The notes beneath the pieces were generated by a model. The model had not been told where the DNA came from, did no database searches, and saw only the letters and a program-made list of their open reading frames with translations. Positions 12,191-23,286 of a stretch of 64,000 nucleotides of DNA are shown here, one piece after another. Position numbers and translations under genes: made by a program. Within the stretch, counting starts at the first letter, position 1. Every line of letters starts with the position of its first letter. This DNA is from Medicago truncatula (lineage: Eukaryota > Streptophyta > Magnoliopsida > Fabales > Fabaceae). Where the stretch lies: NCBI RefSeq assembly GCF_003473485.1, contig NC_053048.1, positions 39,428,755 to 39,492,754 of the forward strand, in the 5' to 3' direction.

Positions 12191-12242
<52 letters not shown>
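12191..12242. repeat. (AT)n microsatellite
   Basis: About 26 uninterrupted AT units, likely length-variable between individuals. Confidence 0.95.
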
Positions 12243-12246
<4 letters not shown>

Positions 12247-12316
12247 TTTCATATTCAATATGTATCGTATATATTTTCAACCAACACCCACATTTCCATT
12301 GTTGGCATTAAAAACA

Positions 12317-12405
12317 AGAAGCACACGACACTAGAGGGTAGAGAAGATGAAAATAAAAATCGTAAACATTGTGAGCAACCTTAGGGGCTAAGTATTCATA
12401 ACCAA
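12317..12405 (+). promoter_or_regulatory. Conserved upstream segment, copy A
   Basis: A segment with gcacacgacactagag and gtgagcaaccttaggggcta is kept at 12317-12405, 19925-20010 and 27975-28062, at 1.1 to 2.1 kb before each DUF761 gene. It is better conserved than its surroundings. It could be a regulatory element, a small transcript or the remnant of an older exon. Function unknown. Confidence 0.45.
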
Positions 12406-13545
12406 TATACAAAATAATAGTTATTTTTGTCCACTGTGGATGGTTATTTTTGTCATTTACCACAAAAAATATATAAAGTGAATGGATTGAGTAGTGATTA
12501 TTCCATTTCCATCTGGTGGGTTAGGTTGGTTTGCCAATTTCATTTTCTCAAAAGCTTCAAAGGTCCCCAAAATAGTGGTCAAATATTAAAAGGGGCCACA
12601 CGAAAACGTCTAAACTACAAAAGCAAGGAGTCTTTGCTTCTTTCTTTTTGTAAATTCCTTTTTAACAGTTATATATTTTTTTTTTATCACGTGGTTTAGT
12701 ATATTGATTCATAAGTGTAGAAATGAAAAATTTAGAGTTTGAACTCCAACATTTATAAATAATATTTTTAAAAGCTATCATTTAAACTATACTTACATGA
12801 TTTTTAACGGTTATATCAAATGGTTTTATTTCGTAAATCGACTATATTTTTTAACCGTTAAAAAATACAAGTGTAATCAATTTAATCTATATAAGTTAAC
12901 TACAATCCTTAAAAAAAAACCTATATAAGTTAACTACTAGTAAATTACTGTGGTATTTGGATAAAAATTTAGTGTGATTTTTAAACCTAATATAAAAACT
13001 TTCGCTACCAGGAAACAAAAACAAATACTTTTCTTTTCCAGCGAAATCAAGCAGATACTAACTTAACTCTACAGAATCTGTTTCCTGATTTCACTATATG
13101 CTTAAGCAAATTATTCAAAAATTAACTTTATCTAATTGATTCTAACCATGTTTTATTTCCTTGAAATATTTTAAGTAGAAATGAACAAAAGACCTCCAAA
13201 TTATACATTGGTACCAATACCAACACCAAAGGCTAATGAAGAGCCAATTAAGGTCATTTTATCACACTTTACTGTACTTTTGAAACAGAAAATCAAATTT
13301 AAAATTCATATAGTTTCTTAAAAGGTTGAGACTAATAATTTCTACCCACTTATATTTCCAAACTTCGTATATATACGACTAAAAAACTCAAGTGTCAAGT
13401 GTCCTTCAACTTTATCGCCACATTCATCTTTGTTCACTTTGCTTTTCTTTTCTTAACCCCCACTCTTTCTTTTTTTGCACTTGTTTCAATCACACAAAAC
13501 ACATCTATTAAATTAATTGTCACACTACATTATTATTATGATTGC

Positions 13546-13732
13546 AACCGATTTCCCTCGGTAGGTTGTTGTTTGTTTAGAGTGGTTTTTAAGGGGTTTT
13601 TGTTCCAGCCAGTATTTTAGCGGCAATCGATTTTTCCTTGTATTTTTTTTTTTTTTTTCACTCGAGCTTATTAGTGCGTCTTGCACGGGCTTGTTGGTTA
13701 ATAAAATTTAGCCGTTTAAAAAAATATATATA
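13546..13732 (+). mobile_element. 5'-truncated LINE tail in DUF761 copy 1 promoter
   Basis: This 187-bp insertion is absent from the homologous promoters of copies 2 and 3. It is flanked by a 14-bp direct repeat attattatgattgc (13532-13545 and 13733-13746) and ends in gttaataaaatttagccg followed by an A-rich tail, as in the 3' UTRs of plant L1-type LINEs. It ends only 17 bp, after the TSD, before the TATA box of copy 1. It has no coding capacity. Confidence 0.75.
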
Positions 13733-13763
13733 ATTATTATGATTGCTACCTTATAGTATCTCC

Positions 13764-13771
13764 TATATAAA
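13764..13771 (+). promoter_or_regulatory. TATA box, DUF761 copy 1
   Basis: TATATAAA in the conserved context cctatataaacccttg, about 210 bp before the start codon. The same box is found in the two sister copies. A CT-rich leader (ctctcttcaaactatcacc) follows. Confidence 0.75.
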
Positions 13772-13979
13772 CCCTTGTCCAACCCTTGTACTCGTTCGTG
13801 CCAAAGTACAAAGCTTGTACAATAACAATCCTCTCTTCAAACTATCACCTCTCTCTCAATCTCAAACCTAAACATTACCAAAAAAAATATATTCAACTTT
13901 GATTTGATTTAGTTCACTAGACTTTTTTACTTTCACAAGCTATTTTGCAAAGTCTCTAGAGTCATCAATAGTTACTACA

Positions 13980-14612
13980 ATGAGCAACATGAAGAACAAA
14001 ACAGCAAATTTGTTAAAGCAAATCATTGCCGATTTAACCTCAATGACAAAGTCAAAAACTATGTCTTTAAAGTCCAAAACAAATACCATCAAAGCTCGTT
14101 CAATTATACTCTCAGTCATGAACAAAAAGTTCCTTATGAGTTCAATTTCAGAGAAGTTTCATTCTGTTTGGGGGAGCCATTCTCATCATCACTTCAAAGA
14201 AGATTGTTTAATTGAAGAAGGTGGCAATTTTGATGATCACAATAAAGCCCTAGTTGTGTATAACAACAAAGGTCACAGTTATGAAGCGTTGCGAAATCCA
14301 AGTGAAACACAAGTTGTGGATGAACAACAAGACCAAGGAGATGGATATGATAGTTACTATGGTTATGGAGATGATGATGGCAAGTACCCTGACTTGACTC
14401 ACACTCTTTTTGATTTTGAAGGATTGGATTTTGATGGCTCAGTGATTGATAAGGTGAAGATTTGCAAGGAAGAAGCAGGGAAAGAGTTTAAACTTGAGGA
14501 TGATATTGATGAAGTTGCCGATCTTTTTATTAGGAGGTTTAAAAGAAATATAATTTTGCAAAAACAAGATTCATTGAGGAGGAGGAGGGAAACCGTGCAA
14601 AAGGGTACTTAA
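13980..14612 (+). CDS. DUF761 'cotton fibre' protein, array copy 1
   Basis: A single-exon protein of 210 aa. The basic Lys/Ser-rich N-terminus (KTANLLKQIIADLT...KSKTMSLKSKTN) leads to LMSSISEKFHSVWGSHSHHH. An acidic, Tyr/Asp-rich middle contains YGYGDDDGKYPDLTHTLFDFEGLDF. The C-terminal 37 residues carry the DUF761 motif DDIDEVADLFIRRFKRN. The family is plant-specific, was noted in elongating cotton fibres and has no established activity. The ATG at 13980 is conserved in all three copies. The coding frame is intact. Compared with copy 3 it differs by scattered substitutions (for example SVMNKK for SLMKNKK), and its promoter carries the LINE tail described separately, so its expression may differ from its sisters. 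Confidence 0.88.
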   Translation: MSNMKNKTANLLKQIIADLTSMTKSKTMSLKSKTNTIKARSIILSVMNKKFLMSSISEKFHSVWGSHSHHHFKEDCLIEEGGNFDDHNKALVVYNNKGHSYEALRNPSETQVVDEQQDQGDGYDSYYGYGDDDGKYPDLTHTLFDFEGLDFDGSVIDKVKICKEEAGKEFKLEDDIDEVADLFIRRFKRNIILQKQDSLRRRRETVQKGT

Positions 14613-15234
14613 ATTTTGATATGCATTCTTAATTCAACGACTCTTCAGCTATCGAAATACACAAAAGCTCAAGCTCGTCTTTCTTTGCCTTCGAAATCTA
14701 GACTGACGAGTCATCAATGTTGATTGGACGATTCAGATGCGACCGACTATGTGCAGTCCCAAGTATTGCACATAATCCAAATAAGAATTTTAGATGCCTA
14801 TTTACCTTAGTCTTTATAGGCTCAATATTACATTTTGTTTCAACTATATACCACCATGAATCTTCATGATTTGTTTGTCATCACTTATCGCTTGGCATTG
14901 AATGAGCTAAGAAGTCTTTCTTGGACTATATTGCAACCATTAGTGTCACCATTGCTGTAGAATGGATTCCTTGTGATATAATGTGATACAAATTAACATC
15001 TTTACGTTAGTGAGACTTAAACAAGGGGAGAAGAAAGGAAAAAAAATTCAATGTAATGTGATGCATGATAGAATTTGTGAACATATGGAATCTTCACTTA
15101 TGGGTCATTGTTTTGGTTCGGACGATTCAAATTATGAGAGATAAAGTTAATAAACTAAAATTATTTTAATGGTAAATTTTCTTTTAAGGATGATTGTGTG
15201 ACTAGTTCTATCGTGTGTGTAATAATACAGATTA
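14613..15234. other. 3' flank of DUF761 copy 1
   Basis: The likely 3' UTR partly matches the 3' side of copy 2 (gattcagatg..., tagatgcctatttacctta..., ggctcaatattacattttg). No other gene is seen. Confidence 0.5.
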
Positions 15235-15632
15235 GGCTTAATGATGTGATTAGTCCTTGCAATTAGGCGTCATTTAAAAATTCGTTCCTGTAATTGCTAA
15301 TCCTGACAATTTAGCCTTGCAATTGTTAATCATTTAAAATTTGGTCCTTGGACCAACTTAATCACTGCCACGTCACTAATTTGATGACGTGGCAATCACT
15401 GTCACACATGAAATTCCAATTTTGCCCTTAAGAAGAGGACAAAATATTGAAGAAAGAATTGGAAACCCAGGGGTAAATTTGGAATTTCATGTGGCGTGGC
15501 AGTGATTAAGTGGGGAGAGGGACGAAATTTTAAATGATTAACAATTGCAAGGCTAAATTGCCAGGATTAGCAATTACATGGACGAATTTTTAAACGACGC
15601 CTAATTGCAAGGACTAATCACATCATTAAGCC
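15235..15632. mobile_element. MULE-type foldback MITE 1
   Basis: A 398-bp element made almost wholly of two long terminal inverted repeats of about 165 bp, starting ggcttaatgatgtgattag and ending in its complement. It is flanked by 9-bp target duplications with one mismatch (tacagatta at 15226-15234, tagagatta at 15633-15641). Long TIRs and a 9-bp TSD fit Mutator-like elements. There is no transposase, so it is non-autonomous. RNA across it would fold into a long hairpin. Confidence 0.85.
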
Positions 15633-18080
15633 TAGAGATTATATATGGACAAATAAAGCACACTGTTTTTTTAATCAACAAAAGCACACCATGTTAAAGT
15701 AAAGTAAAGAGAAAGCTAAAAGCTGAACTTTGAGAGGTAAGTTATTTATTAGGTCATCTTCTTGCTGAGCTGAAACTTTAAATAAAAAATATTTATTATA
15801 TATAATAATTATATCAAGTTCTAGAAACACAAAAAGAAATATACACACGTTCTTTTTAAGTTATAGTGACATATTAATCTTTACAGCCTAGATTGCACAA
15901 TGATTCCTAAACTCACGTTAGTTTCTAACCAAAAAATGAAAAGCAAAATCAATCAAATCTCGTCCGTGCAGCTAAGTGCACATCTTTTGGTTTCGAATGG
16001 AACAGAGGTACATGATTTATATAACTAAAAATGCATGCATGCATGTATTTCCTATAAATAAATAAGTTAGTTTACTTTAATGAGAATATTTGGATCAACA
16101 AGGCAACTAAAAAAACCCAAAGCCAAAGCTATTATCGATCTCGACTGCAACATCATCATCAAGTTGTCCAAAAAAGAAGCCGTTTGAGAAGCTACAAAGA
16201 AAGGCCCACAAAGCAGATTGGAAAAAGTTATGACATACATCCATGCGATGCACCTTAATTTCATAATTTGGTTTGTTTGACATTGTGTTGATTAATTTTA
16301 ATTTTGTGACATACTAGTAAAAGGATTCAAATATCTCTCTCATTCTCTCAATACACTAGGTAAAATTTGGATTAAATGTAAGGTAAAGCAACCACTTGAC
16401 ATATATTCTTTGCTTGACTTATATTTTGCGAATTGTTGTTTTTTTTTTTTAAAGAATTTGCGAATTGTTGTTGTAATTAACCCTTTAACATTTATGTAAA
16501 GTGGTTAATACTATCTCTTTGGATCAGGTTGAAGCAACTCAATTTTACTCTGAATATTTCATTTTGCTTATAAATTTAGCAAGACATATGTTATCCTTGA
16601 AAATTTGTGGAGTAACCTTCAAATGGTGTCCAAAAAGGCTTGGCGGCGCAGCTTATTGTCCACTTGCCTTCTATTCAAGTGTAAATAATGGTTTATATAT
16701 ATGACATTGGTGTCGATAAACTAATTTTAACTTCACGTGCAAATTTGCTTTATTGATTAGTTTTCATTGGTCGTTGGATAAATTATCCATAATTTTTAGT
16801 TTTTGGTCAAATACCCTCCTACTGGCCTGGCTACTACTACCATAAGCTCATGGGGACAAATTATCCATAATTATTTCAGGGTAACTAAGAGCAAACTTAT
16901 ATATATTTACATCTCCGGGTAAATACAACATAACAAATATACTTAACCCGAAAGAAGAAGAAAAAAAAAATTACCCCGAAGAAGACAATACCTCTAAATT
17001 TATGCCTAAAGCAAAACTTTGCAAAACATGCTAGCTGCTTTGTGATATCATAAAGGTGTAGAATACTAATGTTCAAAATTATATAGGGACCACATTTGCA
17101 AAAGTATAATCAAAAGATTTTTAAAACAATAACTTTGCATTATATATAGCTGTTCATGTTCAACTAGATATTAAATACTCTATCATTTTTAGATATATAT
17201 TCATAAAGCATGTTACCAATAATAGCAAAAAGAAATTCAAATAGAAGAAATGCACAAGAATCATGAGGTTATTTGAATTTTAGCAGCCGTTCTTAGCAGT
17301 GTGGTTAGACTTTTTTAAATTTAGGCAATACATTTTCTGTTCCAATTAATATCCAATTTACCAATCCAACCAGGCGTGTGGTTATTAAACTTCTCTTAAT
17401 CTGTACATAGGTCAAATCAGATAGTTGATATATGTGAGCAACATATATGCGTAATGCATGCATTTTCTTGTTGCTTTTGAAATTAATGTGGGAAAAGAAA
17501 AATCACAACCGATATTACCTAGCTTATTCAATTTTGGTTTTTATATAGATCAAGTTGGGACAACTAATTTACACCGAAGCCACTATATTTGAAATTGATC
17601 GAGCTAGGAGGTCTAAAATCTGAAAGCAAAAACAATATATACGAAAAAGTTTTACAATCATATGTACTATTTTGATTAGGAAACTAAATATTTGAGTGGT
17701 TGGTTTTCATACAAACAAGGGATTGTACGTTCTATTCAAAATGCCATATATATTGATGATTTAGTTGGTACAAAATAAGTGGAACCAATGCTATTGTACA
17801 AAACGTCATTTATGAATAAAGGGTGTGTATGTATGTATAATTGTCCTTTAGAAAATGATCTTTGTATTAAAGAAAATGTTGACCTTGCAAAGTTTAAATG
17901 GAGAGGATCTTAACCCCTTGAAGATGAACTTTAAAATTAATGACAATTAAATTCCGTTAGCAGGGGTGGAAGTAAAGGTAAACAAATTTTTATAGCTTTA
18001 TTCTTATCTAAAAAGTTGTTATATCCTATTAAAATTACTGAAAATATGCGCAATTCTTAAATGAGAATTACACTTTTGTA
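15633..18080. other. 3' flank of block A, no gene
   Basis: AT-rich DNA largely shared with 24600-26530. It contains a region with ctcgtccgtgca and taagtgcacatcttttgg at 15955-15985, kept in both blocks. No open frame is conserved between the two copies, so no gene is called. Confidence 0.5.
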
Positions 18081-18405
18081 TGTTTGGTTCCATTTTAGAG
18101 GAATTGGAATTGATTAAACTATAGAATTGATTTTGATAATTTGGTTGTTTTTTTAGAGGGACAATTTGGTTGTTGTCAAGTAGAACTGATTCTATGTCTA
18201 CGATTAATTCTACGAGTTAGAATTTGTAGCTTTTGATATTAGAATTGATTTTCCCACATAAATTTATAATTTAACTCACTTTTACACGGATGTATCTAAA
18301 CACAATCAATTATAGTCAGAATCGTTTTTTTTTTTTTAACTAAAATCAATTCTACATAATCAATTCAATCAAAATCAATTTTTCCCACTGCACAACCAAA
18401 CACAT
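18081..18405. mobile_element. hAT-like MITE (tgtttggtt ... aaccaaaca)
   Basis: Starts tgtttggtt and ends aaccaaacaca. Subterminal parts repeat attgattttg/caaaatcaat in both orientations, as in a common non-autonomous hAT-type family of legumes. No coding capacity. Block B lacks an intact copy at the matching place. The exact target duplication was not resolved. Confidence 0.6.
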
Positions 18406-18539
18406 GCTTAGTGATTGGTGTATCCGAAAAGAACGAAATCAAGTAGTGTTTAAGCATTCACATTTTGGTGATTTGCCATCTTATAAAAAATCGTAACACT
18501 TAAGTCTTCAAATGTGAAAAAAAATCAAAGGGATAGAAT

Positions 18540-18770
18540 ACTCATGCCTTAAGATTTGTAACATTGACGCTTAAGTCATTATTGAATATGTATAGAATCG
18601 AAATTGATATGTCAATTTAAAACAAACGAATACCGTAACAAAGGCAACGAATAAAACACCACCTTACCTCGACATCGAAACCACGGGAAAACACAACAAC
18701 AAAAAAATCAAATATATGTGGAAATTACTTATTTAAATAATAATGATGTAGACTTGTGATTCTAGGCTAA
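18540..18770 (-). repeat. Interspersed repeat family R, copy 2 (degenerate)
   Basis: Minus-strand relative of the block at 19120-19610: it shares the gtgtt-rich centre, the ccgtggttt-type piece and the aagtaatttcc/gtgattttc piece in the same order. It is shorter and more decayed than copies 1 and 3. Confidence 0.45.
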
Positions 18771-19119
18771 GTCGAGCCATACTTTACAAGACCTAAGATT
18801 GTCTTGTATGAGTTTGACCTATTGAAAGTTTCATATGATCTGCTATCCTGTTTAAAAGCATATTTCATATGACCGTCTTTAAATAAATAATGTGATCTAA
18901 ATTTAAATAGACTAACAAGCAAATAGATCAACGAGATTAAACTCCCTTTTGATATTAAATATGATTTTTTTTAGAAAATTCGACTATGTATTCTATCATA
19001 TTTCAATTCTAGTTTATAATATTACATTTAAATATGCAAAAATTTAATGTTCACAAATAAGCTTAAATTACTGAAAAGATTAACCTTGCTAGCCTTACTA
19101 TCAAGTACTGCATCGATTC

Positions 19120-19610
19120 GAATTTCTCTCCCTCTCCAACAAGCCGGCCCTAGCTCTCTCTCTCTCTAGGTTTTCTCTTACGGTTTCTTCATTGAGGGGT
19201 GGTTTTGGGTCAATTCTTGACCTGAAATCACATGTCTTCATCGTTTTCTCTCTATTTCAATCTAAATAAGTGATTTTCACATAGATCTAGGTTTTTCTTT
19301 CTTTGTGATTTTTTGTTGTTCGTCGTCTTGTGCGGCGTTGTTTGATTTCCCGTCTTTGTGCGGTGTTCATTTGATTCATATTGAAATATCGATTATTCAA
19401 TCAAAGATTTGGGCGTCAACGTTACAGATCTGGAGGCCATGGATATTCCGGTCACTTTAGTTTTATCATATATTTTTGTAGGCATTATGCCGTTATATGC
19501 TATTAACTTGGATGCTGTAAGTTTGTTCGTAGATTCATCCTTTACGTTTTTAGCGGTGTTGAATGATGTAGTCTCTCGATTTGAATGAATGAATATCATT
19601 TTGTTTTTGT
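19120..19610 (+). repeat. Interspersed repeat family R, copy 3 (longest)
   Basis: The most complete copy: ctctctctctaggttttctc, ggggtggttttgggtcaatt, gtgattttcacatagatct, cgtcttgtgcggcgttg, tggatattccggtcac, gaatgaatatcattttg, then a terminal A-rich run (taaaaaaataataat). The A-rich end suggests a retroposed element read on the plus strand. No protein-coding frame is supported. Confidence 0.6.
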
Positions 19611-20829
19611 AAAAAAATAATAATAATTAAAAGTACCAAAATATAATACAACAATATTAGTAATAAATAATATAATTATTCATATTTACTTAAATAGACC
19701 AATCTGATAGGTTTAAGAGGTTTTCTTATGGCTTGCGACCTGACCTTTTTTAACTAAATATTGCATCTAAAAAACTCTAAGCTTTCTCTATTTAAACAAA
19801 AAATGATCTATTATAAATTAGGTTGTAGGCCTCTCTAGACCGACATGGCTTATTTTCATCCCTAGTATTACTCTTTTTTTTACTTATTTTTTAAATTATT
19901 TTAGCACCATTGACATGAAAAACAACAAAGCACACGGCACTAGAAAAGTAGAGAAGATTAAAATGAAAATCGTATGGCTCTTGTGAGCAACCTTAGGGGC
20001 TAAGTTCTTATAAATACCTTTAAAAACTTCAACAATTGGACGTATTCAATCACATGCTCCCTTCAAAACTTCCTCACGCTTTGACTTGAAATCCGTTTCT
20101 AAGTGGCCCAAAATTTTGAACAATCCTATAAACATGATTTTGAATCAAATTAATCTTGTAAAATTACAATTCAGTTTTATTTTAATTAAGGTTTGGAATT
20201 ATAATTAATTTAAAAATTACTATTGATATAGATAGTTAGACATTCCACTCACACAAGTTGTGACTCGAGTTCGAGTAAAAAACAATTGATAAGTTATGTA
20301 AATACCATTGTAAATCTACAACGAGGTTCTCCGACCTTCCATGGGTTTACCTCTCCTAATCTAGTGTTTTTATAAACAATAATTAAAATCAATTTGTTTT
20401 TTTTTTTATTATTTCACTATGCTTTAGCAAATTAGTATTCTAAAAATCAATCTCCTTGAACCAAGACCATTTGGGTGAGGGAGCGGTTATGGTGCATAAG
20501 GAAATCCTTATACACCGTGCATAAATCTCAACATAATTGCTTCCTACACCCTCAAAGGAAATCAAATAAAATAAAACAAAACGAACCAAACGCGGAAACA
20601 AACTGAATCATCACCTTCGTTCATCAACATACCACTTAAACAGCCATAACTCAAAAGACCCCCTATCATCAAATGACAAGTGTCCTTCAACTTCAGTACC
20701 ACCTTTAACTTCTTTTTTCACTTTGCTTTTGTTTTCTTAACCCTCGCTCTTTCTTTTTTTGCACTTGTTTCAATCACACAAATTAATTGTCACACTACAT
20801 TATTATTATTCTTACCTTATAGTATCTCC

Positions 20830-20837
20830 TATATAAA
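20830..20837 (+). promoter_or_regulatory. TATA box, DUF761 copy 2
   Basis: TATATAAA in cctatataaacccttgg, about 190 bp before the start codon. The upstream DNA runs straight into cactacattattattatt without the LINE tail seen in copy 1, marking the empty site. Confidence 0.75.
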
Positions 20838-21029
20838 CCCTTGGCCACACCTTGTCCTCTTTCGTGCCAAAGTACAAAGCTTGTACAATAACAATCCTCT
20901 CTTCAAACTATCACCTCTCTATCAATCTCAAACCTAAACATTCCCAAAATTGTTATCCAAATTTGATTTAGTTCATTCAACTATTTTACTTTCATAAGCT
21001 ATTTTGCAAAGTCATCAATTATTACTACA

Positions 21030-21602
21030 ATGAGCAACATGATGAACAAAACAGCAAAATTGCAGAAGCAAATTATAGCTGGTTTAACAAAGTCCAAAAC
21101 TATGGCATTAAAGTCCAAAACAAATGCCATCAAAGCTCGTTTAATTATATTCTCACTCATGAAGAATAAAAAGTTCCTTATGAGTTCAATTTCAGATAAG
21201 TTTCATTCTGTTTGGGGGAGTCATTCTCATCATCACTCCAAAGAAGGTGGCAATTATGATGATCATAATAGAGCCATGGTTGTGTATTACAACAATGCTC
21301 ACACTTATGAGGCGTTGCGAAATCCAAGTGAAACACAAGTTGTGGATGAACAAGATCAAGAAGATGGACATGGTGGTTACTATGATGATGATAATCCTTT
21401 TGGTTCTCAGGGATTGGATTTTGACGGATCGGTGATTGATAAGGTGAAGAATTGTAAGGAAGAAGCAGGGAAAGAATTTAAACTTGAGGATGATATTGAT
21501 GAAGTTGCTGATCTTTTTATTAGGAGGTTTAAAAGGAATATAATCTTGCAAAAACAAGATTCATTGAAGAGGAAGAGGGAAATGGTCCAAAAGGGTGCTT
21601 GA
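21030..21602 (+). CDS. DUF761 'cotton fibre' protein, array copy 2
   Basis: A single-exon protein of 190 aa, intact. The N-terminal half is nearly identical to copies 1 and 3 (KSKTMALKSKTNAIKARLIIFSLMKNKKFLMSSISDKFHSVWGSHSHHH). The middle is shorter: the DGLIEEG piece and the KYPDLTHTLFD segment of its sisters are missing and replaced by YYDDDNPFGSQGLDF. The C-terminal DUF761 motif DDIDEVADLFIRRFKRN and the basic tail are the same as in copy 3. The loss of the KYPDLTHTLF block is the main protein-level difference in the family and may be functional. Role unknown. Confidence 0.88.
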   Translation: MSNMMNKTAKLQKQIIAGLTKSKTMALKSKTNAIKARLIIFSLMKNKKFLMSSISDKFHSVWGSHSHHHSKEGGNYDDHNRAMVVYYNNAHTYEALRNPSETQVVDEQDQEDGHGGYYDDDNPFGSQGLDFDGSVIDKVKNCKEEAGKEFKLEDDIDEVADLFIRRFKRNIILQKQDSLKRKREMVQKGA

Positions 21603-22036
21603 ATTTTCAGTTCATTTTTTTATTTTGAGTCCAAAAGGGTGCTTGTATATAGGATCCAAACTCCTTGAAATATTTTATTGAAATCTGGACCGTCAATATT
21701 TTGATTTGACGATTCAGATGTGAAGTCACAAGTACCGCACACAATCAAAATAAGAGTTCTAGATGCCTATATACTTTAGTTTTGTAGGCTCAATATTACA
21801 TTTTGCTTGAACTATGTACTACCATGTTTAATTTCATGATTTTGGCATCGGTTATAATTTGGCCTTTACGTGCAGAACTAATATGCCTTTGTTGGACTAT
21901 ATGCATTGCAGCCATTAGACTCACCATGCTTGTTGGACTATATAAATGAATGAGTGACATCAGAAAAAAAATTTAAAAATGAGGAACCAAAATTTAGGAA
22001 AAAGATGAACGGGGACCAAGAAACTGATATTTAAAA

Positions 22037-23286
22037 GGCTTTAATATGTGTTTTGTCCTTGTAATTAGGGGTCATTTAAAATTTGGTCCCTGTAATCGTT
22101 AATCCTGGCAAATTGCCCTTGCAAATATTAATCATTTAAAATTTCGTTCCTTGACCCAATCAATGACTGCCACTTCATCAAATTAGCAAAATTGCATGGG
22201 AATGGACCAAAATACACTCATTTTTCTTATTGCCCAGAATACCATCTTGGAGCCCATAAAAATAGCATGGAACAGAATAAAAATATTCATCTTAATCGAA
22301 GTCACAACAACAACAATATCAACTACAACTTCCTCTGAAATTGAAGAATCCAAAATTCATCTCTCAATTGAAGAACATAGAACACACAACAAACCTATTC
22401 AGAAAACACCATAAAAAACCATAACAACATAAAATCCACCCTCTTCTTCTCCACCCTCCGATTCAGAAACAACAACAGCCGGAGAACACCGCGAAGTGGA
22501 TCTTTTCTCCGATGAAATCCTTCCGGATCGTACACACAATGAGATCTGAACGAAAGAGGTAACAACTGATATCAGTAAATCAAACCAAATCAATCTATTG
22601 AGGAGGAATCGAGGGAGTGGAAGAACGCCGGCGAGGGAGGAGGATCGGACTTGGGATGGCCTAATCGTTGGAAACATGTTGATGAAGCTGAGGTGTGTTA
22701 AACAGTTCCCACTTTAATTTCAAAGTTTCTAGCATCTTCTTAGCTTCACGCTGCTGTTAATTACAAAGAAAGAAACAAACTGTTAAAGAAAATTGGTGTT
22801 CGAAGATAAAAGAAAATTGAAAAATTGAAGAGTTTTCATTCTTACACAGTAGCCATTGATTATGCTCCTGCACTTAAATGTGTCTATGTTCAAGTCAGCG
22901 CAATTCATCTCTTTCCAAGTGAAACTAGTTTAGAGTTGGAATTACATTTCCACACTTATGTCCAATCTATCTATTTGTCAAAAAAAAGTCCAATTAAAAA
23001 AAAAGGAAGAGGGAGGAAGAAAGGGGTACGAATAGGGAAGAGGCAAGAGGGTATTCTGGGCTTCAAGATGATGAAGCTATGAATTCTGGACAATAAGAAG
23101 AATGAGGGTATTTTTGTCTATTTCCATGCAATTTTGCTAATTTGATGACGTGGCAGTTATTAAGTGGGTCAAGGGACGAAATTTTAAATGATTAATATTT
23201 GCAAGGGCAATTTGTCAGGATTAGCGATTACAAGGACCAAATTTTAAATGACCCCTAATTGCAAGGGCGAAACACATATTAAAGCC
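22037..23286. mobile_element. MULE-type element 2 with 0.8-kb internal cargo
   Basis: A 1250-bp element with terminal inverted repeats of about 200 bp related to those of the 15235 element, flanked by a perfect 9-bp duplication, tatttaaaa (22028-22036 and 23287-23295). Between the TIRs lies unrelated DNA of higher GC content (about 22430-22680), with pieces that look like host gene leader or coding sequence (ccaccctccgattcag, gccggagaacaccgcg). No transposase is encoded. It resembles a Pack-MULE. The origin of the cargo was not recognised. Confidence 0.8.

Larger units (their letters stand above)
12310..18075. repeat. Segmental duplication block A (DUF761 copy 1)
   Basis: This block matches 19915-26530 (block B) in order: a segment of about 90 bp with gtgagcaaccttaggggcta, the promoter, the DUF761 gene and long parts of the 3' flank. 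The 3'-flank match includes 15885-16265 against 24630-25065, 17045-17300 against 25335-25535, and 17575-17760 against 26085-26290. The promoter side also matches block C (27965-30720) well, including a stretch near 12430-12620 that block B has lost. Homology is broken by independent insertions. Confidence 0.85.

Noticed and set aside
21192-21557. Long antisense frame over DUF761 copy 2
   Set aside because: Not conserved in the antisense of copies 1 and 3, so a shadow frame.
22399-22677. 92-codon minus-strand frame inside the MULE-type element
   Set aside because: Could be captured gene sequence, but read in this frame it shows no known domain; kept only as cargo.
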